Part shown: positions 35,493 through 43,652 of the stretch, one piece after another
Layout: each line of letters opens with the position of its first letter
Numbering within the stretch: the first letter of the stretch is position 1
From: Sinorhizobium garamanticum
GTDB lineage: Bacteria; Pseudomonadota; Alphaproteobacteria; Rhizobiales; Rhizobiaceae
NCBI RefSeq assembly: GCF_029892065.1
Contig: NZ_CP120374.1
Coordinates: forward strand, 682,001-746,000
Direction of reading: 5' to 3'
Length of the DNA: 64,000 nt
The notes under the pieces: model-generated
What the model saw: the letters and a program-made list of their open reading frames with translations, nothing else
What the model was told of the DNA's origin: nothing
The model's database searches: none
Position numbers and translations under genes: made by a program

Positions 35493-37029
35493 TTGCGGTC
35501 ACAAGTGTGTTTCGACCCACTTGCTCCATCTTGCCAGGGACTGGGGGCTGACGCCGCTTCGTCCCCTTTCGCCTTGCCTGCTGCTCGGTCCGAGGAAGAT
35601 ACCAGACGGCGATCGGGCGGCGGCGCCCGCGCACCCAGCGTACCTGATCTGGCTGCAGTCCCTCGACAACGGACGCAGGGTTCGAGCTTTGAGCTCGTGC
35701 CGCGGCGAGCAGATCTTCGCTGACTGCGAGTGACGTGCCGATCTTGCGCGTCAGCCGTTCGAGCCGGCTTGCAACGTTCACGGTGTCGCCCAACACCGTG
35801 TATTCCAGACGGCGCTCGTCCCCGATGTTTCCGACGATTACCTCGCCGTAGTGAACGCCGATGCCAACCTCAATCGCAGATTCGCCGGTGGTGACGCGCT
35901 GCTCGTTCCAGAGCCGGATCTGCTCCAGCATCTCGCGGGCGCATGAAAGCGCTCGCGCGGCGTCATCCGGCCGGGGACGTGGGGTGCCGAAGTGCACCAT
36001 GATCTCGTCGCCGATATATTTGTCCACGGTCCCGCCATGGGCGAATGCAACCGTCGCGAGGCGCGCGTGGAACTCCTTCAGCAGTTTCACGAGATCCTCT
36101 GGTGGAAGCTGCTCCGATATCTTGGTGAAGTCCACCATGTCGGCAAACAGGATTGCGGCAGTCTGGAGCGAGGGCTCCCCGAAGCCGCTCGACACGCTCG
36201 ACAGCTCGCGCACGATGTTTGGCGAAAAGTAGCGTGACAAGGCACTGCGCTGCGCTTCTGCTGCAACCTGCCTGCGCACCAGCCTGCGCGAGCGCCAAAC
36301 GGAAATCGCAAGGATTACCGTGACGAGCACCAGGAACATGGTCTGATAGGAGAGATTGATCAGACTGACTGAGCGCGGATCGAGCACCAGCGCAATGATG
36401 TCTGCGTCACTCACCCCCCCATTCAGCAGATCGCTTCCATATGCGATCGAACTGGGCCGCGTGGCGACCCAGCAGTAGGCGATGTTCCAGACGACGATGG
36501 TGACCGCTCCGCTCCAAACAACCAGTGCTGGCGAGTAGCTGAGCGCCATGCTCACGAGGAACACCCCGAGATACAGGAAATTCGGCAGGCGAAGATTGAG
36601 CTGGGAGGTCCAGCCTTCGACGGCAAACGGCGACGGCGTCACAAAAATGTAAGTCAAGACCGCAGCATCGATGACGACGAACAACCATGTCGCCACTGTC
36701 GCATAGCGGCTGCTGCGCGCCAGGCCAAAGGAGAGTGCATTGAGCAGCCCGAAAGCCACGATGGCAATCACATACAGGCCTGAACGATCGAGCGGCACGG
36801 CAAGAAGCGCGCCCACGGCGAGCGTTCCGAGCGCAACCAGCCGGCCCCAGAACATGTAGGCGAGCCCCTCTTTTTCTTCCCGGTCGATAGCATCGCCGAG
36901 CGCCTCCGATGAGCCAGAAGGGCCGACCTTTTCACCTGCCAGGTGCCGTCGGACGCGACCAGAGAGAAGTGCCACACTTCGCAACGTTGTTCTCCGAAGC
37001 TGCAGCGCTGGCTCAAAAAGCGTTCTCAT
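35452..37029 (-). CDS. Membrane-bound adenylate/guanylate cyclase (class III)
   Basis: A 525-residue protein. A cytoplasmic N-terminus precedes about six membrane segments (residues ~57-240), and the class III cyclase domain spans ~285-470. The catalytic domain keeps both metal Asp residues (FADMVDF and KYIGDEIMVHFG), the Asn-Arg pair region GDTVNVASRLERL, and VGIGVHYGEVIVGNIGD. The C-terminal ~50 residues are basic and Pro-rich. Rhizobia carry many such enzymes that make cAMP from ATP as an internal signal. It is monocistronic and unrelated by position to its neighbours. Confidence 0.93.
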   Translation of the reverse strand: MRTLFEPALQLRRTTLRSVALLSGRVRRHLAGEKVGPSGSSEALGDAIDREEKEGLAYMFWGRLVALGTLAVGALLAVPLDRSGLYVIAIVAFGLLNALSFGLARSSRYATVATWLFVVIDAAVLTYIFVTPSPFAVEGWTSQLNLRLPNFLYLGVFLVSMALSYSPALVVWSGAVTIVVWNIAYCWVATRPSSIAYGSDLLNGGVSDADIIALVLDPRSVSLINLSYQTMFLVLVTVILAISVWRSRRLVRRQVAAEAQRSALSRYFSPNIVRELSSVSSGFGEPSLQTAAILFADMVDFTKISEQLPPEDLVKLLKEFHARLATVAFAHGGTVDKYIGDEIMVHFGTPRPRPDDAARALSCAREMLEQIRLWNEQRVTTGESAIEVGIGVHYGEVIVGNIGDERRLEYTVLGDTVNVASRLERLTRKIGTSLAVSEDLLAAARAQSSNPASVVEGLQPDQVRWVRGRRRPIAVWYLPRTEQQARRKGTKRRQPPVPGKMEQVGRNTLVTATTIFDVAMRPPPP

Positions 37030-37457
37030 CGATCCTCTCGTGCGATTGTGCGGTTTGGTGGAGGTTGTTGGCGGTCAACGACCAAGCTGGAGGAGACTTT
37101 ACCTTCGATTTGATCGCTCGATTAGAGCCGGAAAAGCGTATGCGCTTATGGAGTGGATCGATCAGTCGCCCGCTCCGACGTACGAACTGGCGCGCCTCAA
37201 AACAGCCTTGCCGGAGTTTGGATGGATGGTTCGGACGGCAGTAGTCTCGGCCCCGCTTTCCCTTCTGGCCACTACCGCAAGGCACTTATGAAATAGACCC
37301 ATGACGGCAAGCGAACTATCAGAGGTAATCAGATGTCTTTCGACCATCTATACTGGTCGGCATCGAACGGCTTGAGCAGGAAACAAAGTGCCCGCTGAGG
37401 CCCGAACACGTCGCACCGGGAAGAACGCCCGGCACCAAGAGTTGAGAGCAAGAAAGA
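37030..37457. other. Gap without a recognisable gene
   Basis: Divergent promoter space between the cyclase and the cyclophilin-like gene. No motif, repeat or RNA gene was recognised. Confidence 0.45.
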
Positions 37458-37928
37458 ATGCCGAGCCTCCATCGTCAAATGACTGCGCTCCTATTCGCGG
37501 CCTTTTTCGCTGCTTTGGCTCCCGTCTCCCTTGCCCAAACAAGGGATCGGAGTACGTCCACTGTCGTCGGTACGGTGTTGAGGTTTACCGGCGGCGCAAC
37601 ATCGGTCGACGTAACAGTGGGCGAAGACAACCCAGCAGTCCGCGACTTTCTTTCAATGCTCCCGCTCACGCTGAAGCTCGAAGAATTCGCCGGTCGGGAA
37701 AAGATCAGCTATCTTCCCCGAAAACTCAAGCACAGGGGCTCGCCCGGATCTGACCCCGAAGACGGGGATCTCATCTATTTCGTTCCGTGGGGAAATCTCG
37801 GCTTCTACTACAATACGGCCGGGATCGGCTACTCAGATCAGACGCTTCATATCGGGACCTATAAGGCGTCGCTCGGGACACTCGAGAAGCTTGCTAACCA
37901 GCCCGTTACCGTCGAGATCCTTCAATAA
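37458..37928 (+). CDS. Cyclophilin-like fold protein, secreted
   Basis: A 156-residue protein. A Sec signal peptide (MTALLFAAFFAALAPVSLA) is followed by the same domain as the protein at 29536. The equivalent segments are VTVGEDNPAVRDFLSMLPLT, KISYLPRKLKHRG, GDLIYFVPWGNLGFYYN and the end KLANQPVTVEILQ. AAGAAAGA lies before the ATG. Its function is unknown; the fold resembles cyclophilin, but the active-site Arg of true isomerases is not evident to me. It is isolated, with no co-directional neighbour, but its paralogue belongs to the molybdenum hydroxylase row 8 kb away. Confidence 0.85.
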   Translation: MPSLHRQMTALLFAAFFAALAPVSLAQTRDRSTSTVVGTVLRFTGGATSVDVTVGEDNPAVRDFLSMLPLTLKLEEFAGREKISYLPRKLKHRGSPGSDPEDGDLIYFVPWGNLGFYYNTAGIGYSDQTLHIGTYKASLGTLEKLANQPVTVEILQ

Positions 37929-38270
37929 TTTTGAATTGGTAGAGGCCAGAAGCGCCCAGGGATCGGACCGGCAGAAGCGTGCCCTGAGGGCGGGCTCGAT
38001 CAGAGGTCGGCTCAACAAGTGCGATATTCGCTGCGCGGCTCAGGATCTTCGACCGAAAAACTGCGATCCGTAATCACCTCCGCGTCACATCCGGGCAAGA
38101 ACCTGTGCGTCAGACGTAGCGCAGCCGACCCAAGAGAAGGAAAAGACGATGGATAGCTCCACGTTCGTGATCATGCATCGAATGAACTGCATTAAGAGAC
38201 GCCAGCAGCCAGCATCGGTCAGAGCAACAATACTGGGATGCGGTCGAATACCTGGACCTAGGAGGATTCT
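37929..38270. other. Gap without a recognisable gene
   Basis: Open frames exist on both strands (for example 38149-38433 plus) but none shows a motif. I see only the small ORF that begins at the right edge. Confidence 0.4.
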
Positions 38271-38384
38271 TTGCACAGTTTCAAAGACTGCCTCGAAATA
38301 TTTTGGTTCGTCTTGGTCGCCTTGGTCGCAATGTTCGACCCTTCTCGCAAGAAACCGGATCATCACTTTGAAGAGAGCCACTGA
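38271..38384 (+). CDS. Putative 37-residue membrane peptide
   Basis: A perfect AGGAGG at 38260-38265 stands five bases before a TTG start. The frame gives a 37-residue peptide: a short amphipathic start (HSFKDCLE), one hydrophobic helix of about 14 residues (IFWFVLVALVAMF), and a charged tail rich in Lys, His and Glu (SRKKPDHHFEESH). No family is recognised. The strong ribosome-binding site and the membrane-anchor shape argue for a real small gene; its size and the noncanonical start argue for caution. Confidence 0.4.
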   Translation: MHSFKDCLEIFWFVLVALVAMFDPSRKKPDHHFEESH

Positions 38385-38581
38385 CCCGTCGTGCCGTGCA
38401 GCCATTGCCTCGATTCATGCAGCAGAACGATAGCGGCAATCGGATAGCGGGCTCTAATCCAAGCGTGCAAGCCACCTATCTTGATTGACGCTAGTCACGC
38501 CGAGCGCACTCCGCAGGCGACATAGGTGACGAAACAACCAACGATCGAAGTAACTGGCCGTCTGATGCGATTGTCGCCAGC

Positions 38582-38764
38582 AGATTAAAGCCGCCTATCC
38601 ATCGCATCCGTGGCCGGATCGAGAAGATCTTCGGCACCTGGAAGCGAAGCTATGGTCTTCGACGCATGCGATGGCGCGGGCTTGCCAAGGCCGCCATGCA
38701 GATCCGCCTCACCGCCATCGCCTACAACATGAACCGAAGTTTGAAGATCGTTGCCGCCGGATAG
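38582..38764 (+). pseudogene. IS5-family transposase C-terminal remnant
   Basis: The last 60 codons of an IS5-type DDE transposase: HRIRGRIEKIFGTWKRSYG, then RRMRWRGLAKAAMQIRLTAI and YNMNRSLKIV, with the catalytic Glu in the RIEKIFGTWKR region. Everything upstream, including the two Asp residues, is absent and there is no start codon. It marks an old insertion between the cyclophilin-like gene and pyrF. Confidence 0.75.
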
Positions 38765-39134
38765 GCCGCGAAACAACACGTCATCCGACCGGCCGCCTTC
38801 TCAAGGCGGACGTGGCGATGCCCGCAACCGAACATTTTCCTTCCATCCGGAGAAAATTACTGCAAATTCAATTGGAAGACATACCCGCGCACAGGTCTCA
38901 TTAGGGACGTCTCGATCGATCACCAGATCCGTCACCTTATGGTAGCCCTGTCCCTTGCCGGGACGAAGCCGTGGTAATCCCGCGGGGGCAGTTGCGAGCC
39001 TTCTGAAACAGGACCGCGCGACCGACATTGGGAACCACAGCATCCGATGCCATGGTGTGGCGAGCACCCGTCTCGACCACGGAGAGAACAGTGAAGCCGG
39101 CAGGGGCAGATCGTGAGAAGCAGGTAGACCGCTG
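38765..39134. other. Gap without a recognisable gene
   Basis: Presumably insertion-sequence flank. A 135-codon frame on the minus strand shows no family motif. No RNA gene or repeat was recognised. Confidence 0.35.
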
Positions 39135-40031
39135 TTAGCCAACTGCGGCCGGAGAAGTCGGGGAATGGGCGATCGCACCCTTGAAAGCAGAGATCCGTTC
39201 CAAGACAAGATCGCGATAGGCTGCGGCAGAAATTCCTCGATCTTCGACGCGAGTGAGACCGCGCGAGACCGGAATTAAAAGGTCGCCCTGCTGTGTTCCA
39301 CGAAGGGCATGTATGCTGCTGGCGTCACCGCCTTGCGCACCAAGGCCCGGAGCAAGGATGATGGAGCGCGGGAGCAGCATCCGCAGCCGTCTTCCTTCGT
39401 GCGGAACCGTTGCTCCGATAACGGCCCCAATCGGGTTCAAACCTTCTTCGCCTCGGGCAAGCCCCCCGATGAGATCGGCAACATGATCGGAGATCAGTCG
39501 GTTCCCCGTCATCTTGTCCTGAAGCCAGCCTGCGCCGGGATTGGATGTCCGGCAGAGAACAAAAAGGCCTTTGCCGTAGCGCTTTGCGGTTGAAACAAAG
39601 GGTTCGAGCGTATCTGGACCCATTAGCGGGTTTACTGTCAGGCAGTCCGCTTCGAAGTCTCCGTTTCCGCCCTCGGAGGTCGGTGTCAGATAGGCGTGAG
39701 CATACGCGGCAGCGGTTGCTCCGATATCGCCCCTTTTGGCATCCAGGATCACTCCGATACCGGCGGCCTTGGCGCGCTTCATACCCATGGAGAGCGCCGT
39801 GAGACCCAAAAGACCGCACGCTTCGAAATAAGCGCTTTGAAACTTTACGAATCCAACCTGTCCCTCGATGGTATCTAAGACGAAATCGACGAAGCGGCTA
39901 ATCCACGGAATGCCGTTGTCTTGCTCGAAGAAGGAAGGAATATCCAACAGCGAAGGATCAATGCCAGCAACGAGCTCGCTGTAATGAGCGGTATTGTGCT
40001 GAACTATTTCTACCCATGAAATCGATGACAT
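39135..40031 (-). CDS. pyrF: Orotidine 5'-phosphate decarboxylase, type 2
   Basis: A 298-residue enzyme that decarboxylates OMP to UMP, the last step of de novo pyrimidine synthesis. The catalytic Lys-Asp network is in ILDAKRGDIGATAAAYA, and the phosphate-binding end is APGLGAQGG and IPVSRGLTR. It belongs to the longer type 2 group (PyrF of ~270-300 residues). ATG 40031 follows AGGA. It stands alone between insertion-sequence debris and the nucleotidyltransferase gene. Most rhizobia also have a short type 1 pyrF, so this could be a second copy; that cannot be seen here. Confidence 0.95.
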   Translation of the reverse strand: MSSISWVEIVQHNTAHYSELVAGIDPSLLDIPSFFEQDNGIPWISRFVDFVLDTIEGQVGFVKFQSAYFEACGLLGLTALSMGMKRAKAAGIGVILDAKRGDIGATAAAYAHAYLTPTSEGGNGDFEADCLTVNPLMGPDTLEPFVSTAKRYGKGLFVLCRTSNPGAGWLQDKMTGNRLISDHVADLIGGLARGEEGLNPIGAVIGATVPHEGRRLRMLLPRSIILAPGLGAQGGDASSIHALRGTQQGDLLIPVSRGLTRVEDRGISAAAYRDLVLERISAFKGAIAHSPTSPAAVG

Positions 40032-40417
40032 TGCTTGATTCCTATTGTCGCGAAGATCGTTGCAGCGGTGGCAATCACCGTGACGCGCAAGCATAATAGA
40101 CCCTCAGCCAGAATATCAACTTCGCCGTGTGTCAGGGACGCCATGTCACCTCAGAAGCATCGAGCGGCGAGCGCGCGCTGGAAGAAACCAGTTGATCGAG
40201 GCCCCGCAATTAGAGAACTGCCCCCGGCAAGGTGCTCCGCTCGGAAAACTCTGCGCCTCCTGTCGTGCCCTCTTCTCTCCTCGCCCTCGGGACTGCGATC
40301 GCCCTATCGAAAGCATTGTTGAGCCGAGTGCGGGCCCTTGCGGCAAACGAAATCGATGCCGAAACCCATGAACTCCGGCAGTAGACGACGAGTCATCTTT
40401 GCCCTATCGGTTGGAGC
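40032..40417. other. Gap without a recognisable gene
   Basis: Divergent promoter space between pyrF and the nucleotidyltransferase-HEPN gene. I see nothing specific in it. Confidence 0.45.
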
Positions 40418-41329
40418 ATGAGATCGAGCCTGGAACATCTACCGGAGAAAAAGCAGCGCGAACTTGCCCGCGTCGTGGAGATCATTCACGAGGAGTTCGC
40501 CGATGCGCTCGAAGGAACCTCAGCGGGCTTCAAGAAGCGCGGACGGATCCTGAAAATCATCCTGTTCGGCTCCTATGCCCGCGGCACCTTCGTCGACGAG
40601 CCGCATACGATGAAAGGCTATCGCTCGGACTACGATATCCTCGTCATCGTCAATTCGAAGAAGCTTGCCGAACCGCAATACTGGGACAAGGCGACCGACC
40701 GGCTAATGTGGGACAAGGGCGTCTCGACGCCGGTGGGGTTGATAGTCCATGGCGCCCGGGAAGTGAACAACTTCCTTGCCGACGGGCAGTATTTCTTCGT
40801 CGATATCCTGCGCGAAGGCGTCATCCTCTACGAACTCGACGACCGGCCGCTAGCCGAGCCGAAGCGGCTGTCTCCCACCGATGCCCTCCGGGTGGCGAGT
40901 GAGCATTTCGAGAGACATTTTGCAAATGCGAAGGATTTCGCTGATGGCAGCCGCTTCTATTTGAACAAGGCTAATCTGCCTCTGGCAGCGTTTGTGCTAC
41001 ACCAAGCGGTTGAGACGGCCTATTCCTGCCTGCTGCTCACCATTGCCAACTACAGCCCGCCATCGCACAATCTGAAATTCCTGCGCGGACTCGCCGAAGA
41101 CCAGGACCGCCGGCTGGTCGAAGCATGGCCGCGCGATCAGCACCGCTATACCGCTTGGTACAACATCCTCAACGAGGCGTATGTGAAAGCGCGCTACTCC
41201 AAGCACTTCGAGATCACAGAGGAAGCGCTTGTCTGGCTGTTAGAGCGCGCCGAACATCTGCACCGTGCCGTTGAGGCGGCCTGTAAGGAGCGGTTGGCTG
41301 AATTAGCGCAGGCGAGCAGGATCAATTAA
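40418..41329 (+). CDS. Nucleotidyltransferase and HEPN domain-containing protein
   Basis: A 303-residue fusion. Residues ~30-150 form a minimal nucleotidyltransferase (MNT): ILFGSYARGTFVDEP, then SDYDILVIVNS with the metal-binding Asp pair. Residues ~155-295 form a HEPN all-helical domain (FYLNKANLPLAAFVLHQAVE, then RYSKHFEI). MNT and HEPN often occur as separate antitoxin and toxin chains, where the MNT protein AMPylates the HEPN ribonuclease; fused forms exist in Proteobacteria. The start ATG 40418 follows a weak GGAG. The compact R-x3-H in RYSKH resembles, but does not exactly match, the RNase R-x4-6-H motif, so nuclease activity is uncertain. Confidence 0.85.
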   Translation: MRSSLEHLPEKKQRELARVVEIIHEEFADALEGTSAGFKKRGRILKIILFGSYARGTFVDEPHTMKGYRSDYDILVIVNSKKLAEPQYWDKATDRLMWDKGVSTPVGLIVHGAREVNNFLADGQYFFVDILREGVILYELDDRPLAEPKRLSPTDALRVASEHFERHFANAKDFADGSRFYLNKANLPLAAFVLHQAVETAYSCLLLTIANYSPPSHNLKFLRGLAEDQDRRLVEAWPRDQHRYTAWYNILNEAYVKARYSKHFEITEEALVWLLERAEHLHRAVEAACKERLAELAQASRIN

Positions 41330-41350
41330 GCGCTGGGCTCCTCGATTGCC

Positions 41351-41533
41351 TCAGTACGGGATAAGCGAAGACATGTCCGCCCAAGCGATGAAATGCGGAT
41401 CTGCGAAGTCCGCCTCGGTGACGGGCGACTGATCGTCCTTGTAGCAAACATTGGGACCGGCGTCGTAGACGCCAAGGATCGCCTCGCCGGCATCGACCGC
41501 GATGCGTTCAAGCACCTCGCACAAGGACGTCAT
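41351..41533 (-). pseudogene. cysQ (3'(2'),5'-bisphosphate nucleotidase) N-terminal fragment
   Basis: The 60-residue frame starts with [20 protein letters not shown], then GVYDAGPNVCYKDDQSPVTEAD, which is the N-terminal signature of CysQ. After TEAD the sequence leaves the family and ends at a stop, so about 200 residues are missing. Its ATG overlaps the stop of the cysC fragment (ATGA), preserving the order of an old cysNC-cysQ operon. It abuts the end of the HEPN gene on the other strand. Confidence 0.7.
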
Positions 41534-41847
41534 TTCTCCTCCGTCATCTGGTCGAGATATTCCTCGATCTTGAGCGCCAGCGAGATTGGCTCGTGGCCGA
41601 CCGTGTGAAGATGCAGTTCGGGATGTTCGGGCGCCTCATAGGGTGACGAAATGCCGGTGAAATTCGCAATCTTGCCGGCGAGCGCCTTTTCATAAAGGCC
41701 TTTCGGACCGCGGCGTGCGCATTCTTCCAGGGGCGTATCGACGAATATCGTACCGCCGCCTGCCGCTGCGTCAGATTCGCTAGGCACCGACGCATTCCTC
41801 AGTACCTCCGGCTCAGTTGCATTGTTTGGCTGAGTTACCTCCGCCAC
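41530..41847 (-). pseudogene. Adenylylsulfate kinase (cysC domain) C-terminal fragment
   Basis: From about 41755 downward the frame reads as the end of an APS kinase: [51 protein letters not shown]. The upstream 30 codons of the open frame (Asn/Ser/Ala-rich) are unrelated, and the P-loop and the linked CysN part are gone. Intact APS kinase or CysNC/NodQ makes PAPS for sulfation. The fragment may be the relic of a nodPQ- or cysDNC-type unit; it is too short to distinguish them. Confidence 0.7.
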
Positions 41848-42307
41848 CTGGAATTAGTGCTTGAGATCGACTCCTTCCGGTCGCCCTGCCCGCTCTCACA
41901 GGTAGTGGGCTCGCCTCCTGGTCAGTCTCATTAGAGGCCCAGTGCAATCGGCGCCCTACCCTCGTTGACAAGTATCTCAGCAGGTCCCGCCCATCGAACT
42001 CGGCAATGCCTGTGCAGGTCGGTATTCAACCGTGTGCGTCGCGTGTCCAATCTCTCTGTCGTCCTGCGATCGCAGGATCTACCCTCTTCACTGAGTTTCG
42101 ATTAGGCGCACCTCAGCGCCGATTATCTCGCGCTCGGGAACCCAACCCTCCCCATCATCACGGCTCGGCCGCCCTTGGCTTTCATCGCGGATCGTTGCCA
42201 ATTGTCTTCCGAAGATGGCAGAAAAGGGCACACATGATCGCGCGATTCGGACCGGCCAGGCGAAAACGCTGATTCCGTTTCACACGGACCCACGACTGGA
42301 GCTGATG
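41848..42307. other. Gap without a recognisable gene
   Basis: Junction between the cys fragments and the polysaccharide island. No motif or RNA gene was recognised. Confidence 0.4.
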
Positions 42308-43483
42308 ATGTATCCCACAAAGACCATAAGCCTATTCCTGGCAAGCCTCATCCTGGCGAGTTGCCAAAGCGATCTGGCGATGGTGGCGGACGCTGCCTTC
42401 AGCGAGCCGCCCAGACCTCCGATCGAGCAGCAGCCCGTCTCCGAGCAGCCGGCCGTTCCACCCGCTCCTGCGCCGGCCACGGATAAGACGGATCCAAGGC
42501 CCGCCTGCGGCGCTGACGTGCATGCCAAGCTGAAGGCCCCCGGCACGAATGCCGTTTCGCTCGACTGCAGCATCCGCCTTTCATCAGCAGACGTCATCAC
42601 GCATCCCCTCGTCTTCGAAGGCGCTGCCGCCTCTGGATCGGTACTGGATTGCGGTGGAGGGACCATCGATGTCAGCGCAGGCACATCCCGGAAGCAGAAA
42701 ACAGCGGTCGCCGTCCGGTCCAGCAAAAACGGCTCCGGAGCCTGGTCCGCGCCATCCAACGTCACGATCCGCAACTGCAGGATCAACGGCTTCGCCCGCA
42801 TTTATGGGCTCGGCGAAAACGCCAATGGCGAGATCATGAAAGCGTCGTCGCTGAACGCCAACCACACGGCCTTCGCACAAGCCTCGGCCCCGAAGAACGT
42901 TCGGCTGGAAAATGTGACTTTCAATGCGCCTGAAGGCATACCCCTCTACATCGGACCCGGGGTGACCGGGGCAGCCCTCGTCGACTCACGAATTGACGGT
43001 AAGTCGACGTCCGTCGCCGTTTATCTCGACGCGGAATCCGCCAACAACACGATCAGCAACAATGTCTTCGCAATCACCACCGAAAACCGGGAACTGATCG
43101 CGATCGACGGCTCGGCGAACAACAGGATTGCCAACAACACTTTCGAACGCCCCGAAAACGGCGGAATATTCGTCTATCGCAACTGCGGAGAAGGTGGTGT
43201 CATCCGCCATCAGAAACCCCAGTTCAATCAGATCACCGGCAACACATTCCGCTATGGACCGGCTTTCCTAACCCAGCCGGCTGTCTGGCTGAACTCCCGC
43301 AACGGCAACCGCAGCTACTGCTCCGACGAGCCGGCTTCCCCCTTCGGCAGCAGCGCCAGCAATCTTGACTTCGCCCAGCGCAACATAGTCCGCAACAACA
43401 AGCTCGAGGGCGGCTCTGAAGCCCTCATCCGCAACGACGATTTCACGAACGATATCGGGGCGAATGCGGTGACGGGCGGATGA
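42308..43483 (+). CDS. Right-handed beta-helix lipoprotein
   Basis: A 391-residue exported protein. A lipoprotein signal ends in the lipobox LASC (Cys19), followed by a Pro-rich linker (residues ~38-66). A parallel beta-helix of NosD/pectate-lyase-like repeats then runs to the end (NVTIRNCRINGF, NVRLENVTFNAP, NNTISNNVF, NNRIANNTFERP, FNQITGNTFRYG). I start at ATG 42308, with GGAG six bases before; the ATG at 42305 is too close to that site and the frame opens further to 42215. Beta-helix proteins of this kind bind or cleave polysaccharides. At the edge of a capsule island it may act on the capsule at the membrane surface (inference). Confidence 0.8.
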   Translation: MYPTKTISLFLASLILASCQSDLAMVADAAFSEPPRPPIEQQPVSEQPAVPPAPAPATDKTDPRPACGADVHAKLKAPGTNAVSLDCSIRLSSADVITHPLVFEGAAASGSVLDCGGGTIDVSAGTSRKQKTAVAVRSSKNGSGAWSAPSNVTIRNCRINGFARIYGLGENANGEIMKASSLNANHTAFAQASAPKNVRLENVTFNAPEGIPLYIGPGVTGAALVDSRIDGKSTSVAVYLDAESANNTISNNVFAITTENRELIAIDGSANNRIANNTFERPENGGIFVYRNCGEGGVIRHQKPQFNQITGNTFRYGPAFLTQPAVWLNSRNGNRSYCSDEPASPFGSSASNLDFAQRNIVRNNKLEGGSEALIRNDDFTNDIGANAVTGG

Positions 43484-43652
43484 TGATCATTTGCGCGGAG
43501 GCGGTCGCGGCTAAGAACAGCCGCCAGTGCACTGAGGCTTGGCGCTAGGCCGACAATGATGTATTTGCCTAACCGTTCAATGCTTGCACGCGCGAACAAA
43601 AACCTTGCAGAACGTCTCGAGGCCGGTCTGAGGGGCTCCGCGTCAGCAAGCG

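Noticed and set aside
35493..37029. Plus-strand ORFs within the cyclase gene (35493, 35521, 35861)
   Set aside because: Antisense shadows of a well-supported cyclase catalytic domain.
38149..38433. 94-codon ORF (and its 106-codon antisense partner)
   Set aside because: No family motif and unusual composition; the small TTG ORF in a different frame has a much better start.
41530..41847. Interpretation as nodQ, implying a symbiosis locus
   Set aside because: Only ~75 homologous residues remain; cysC and nodQ cannot be separated at this length.
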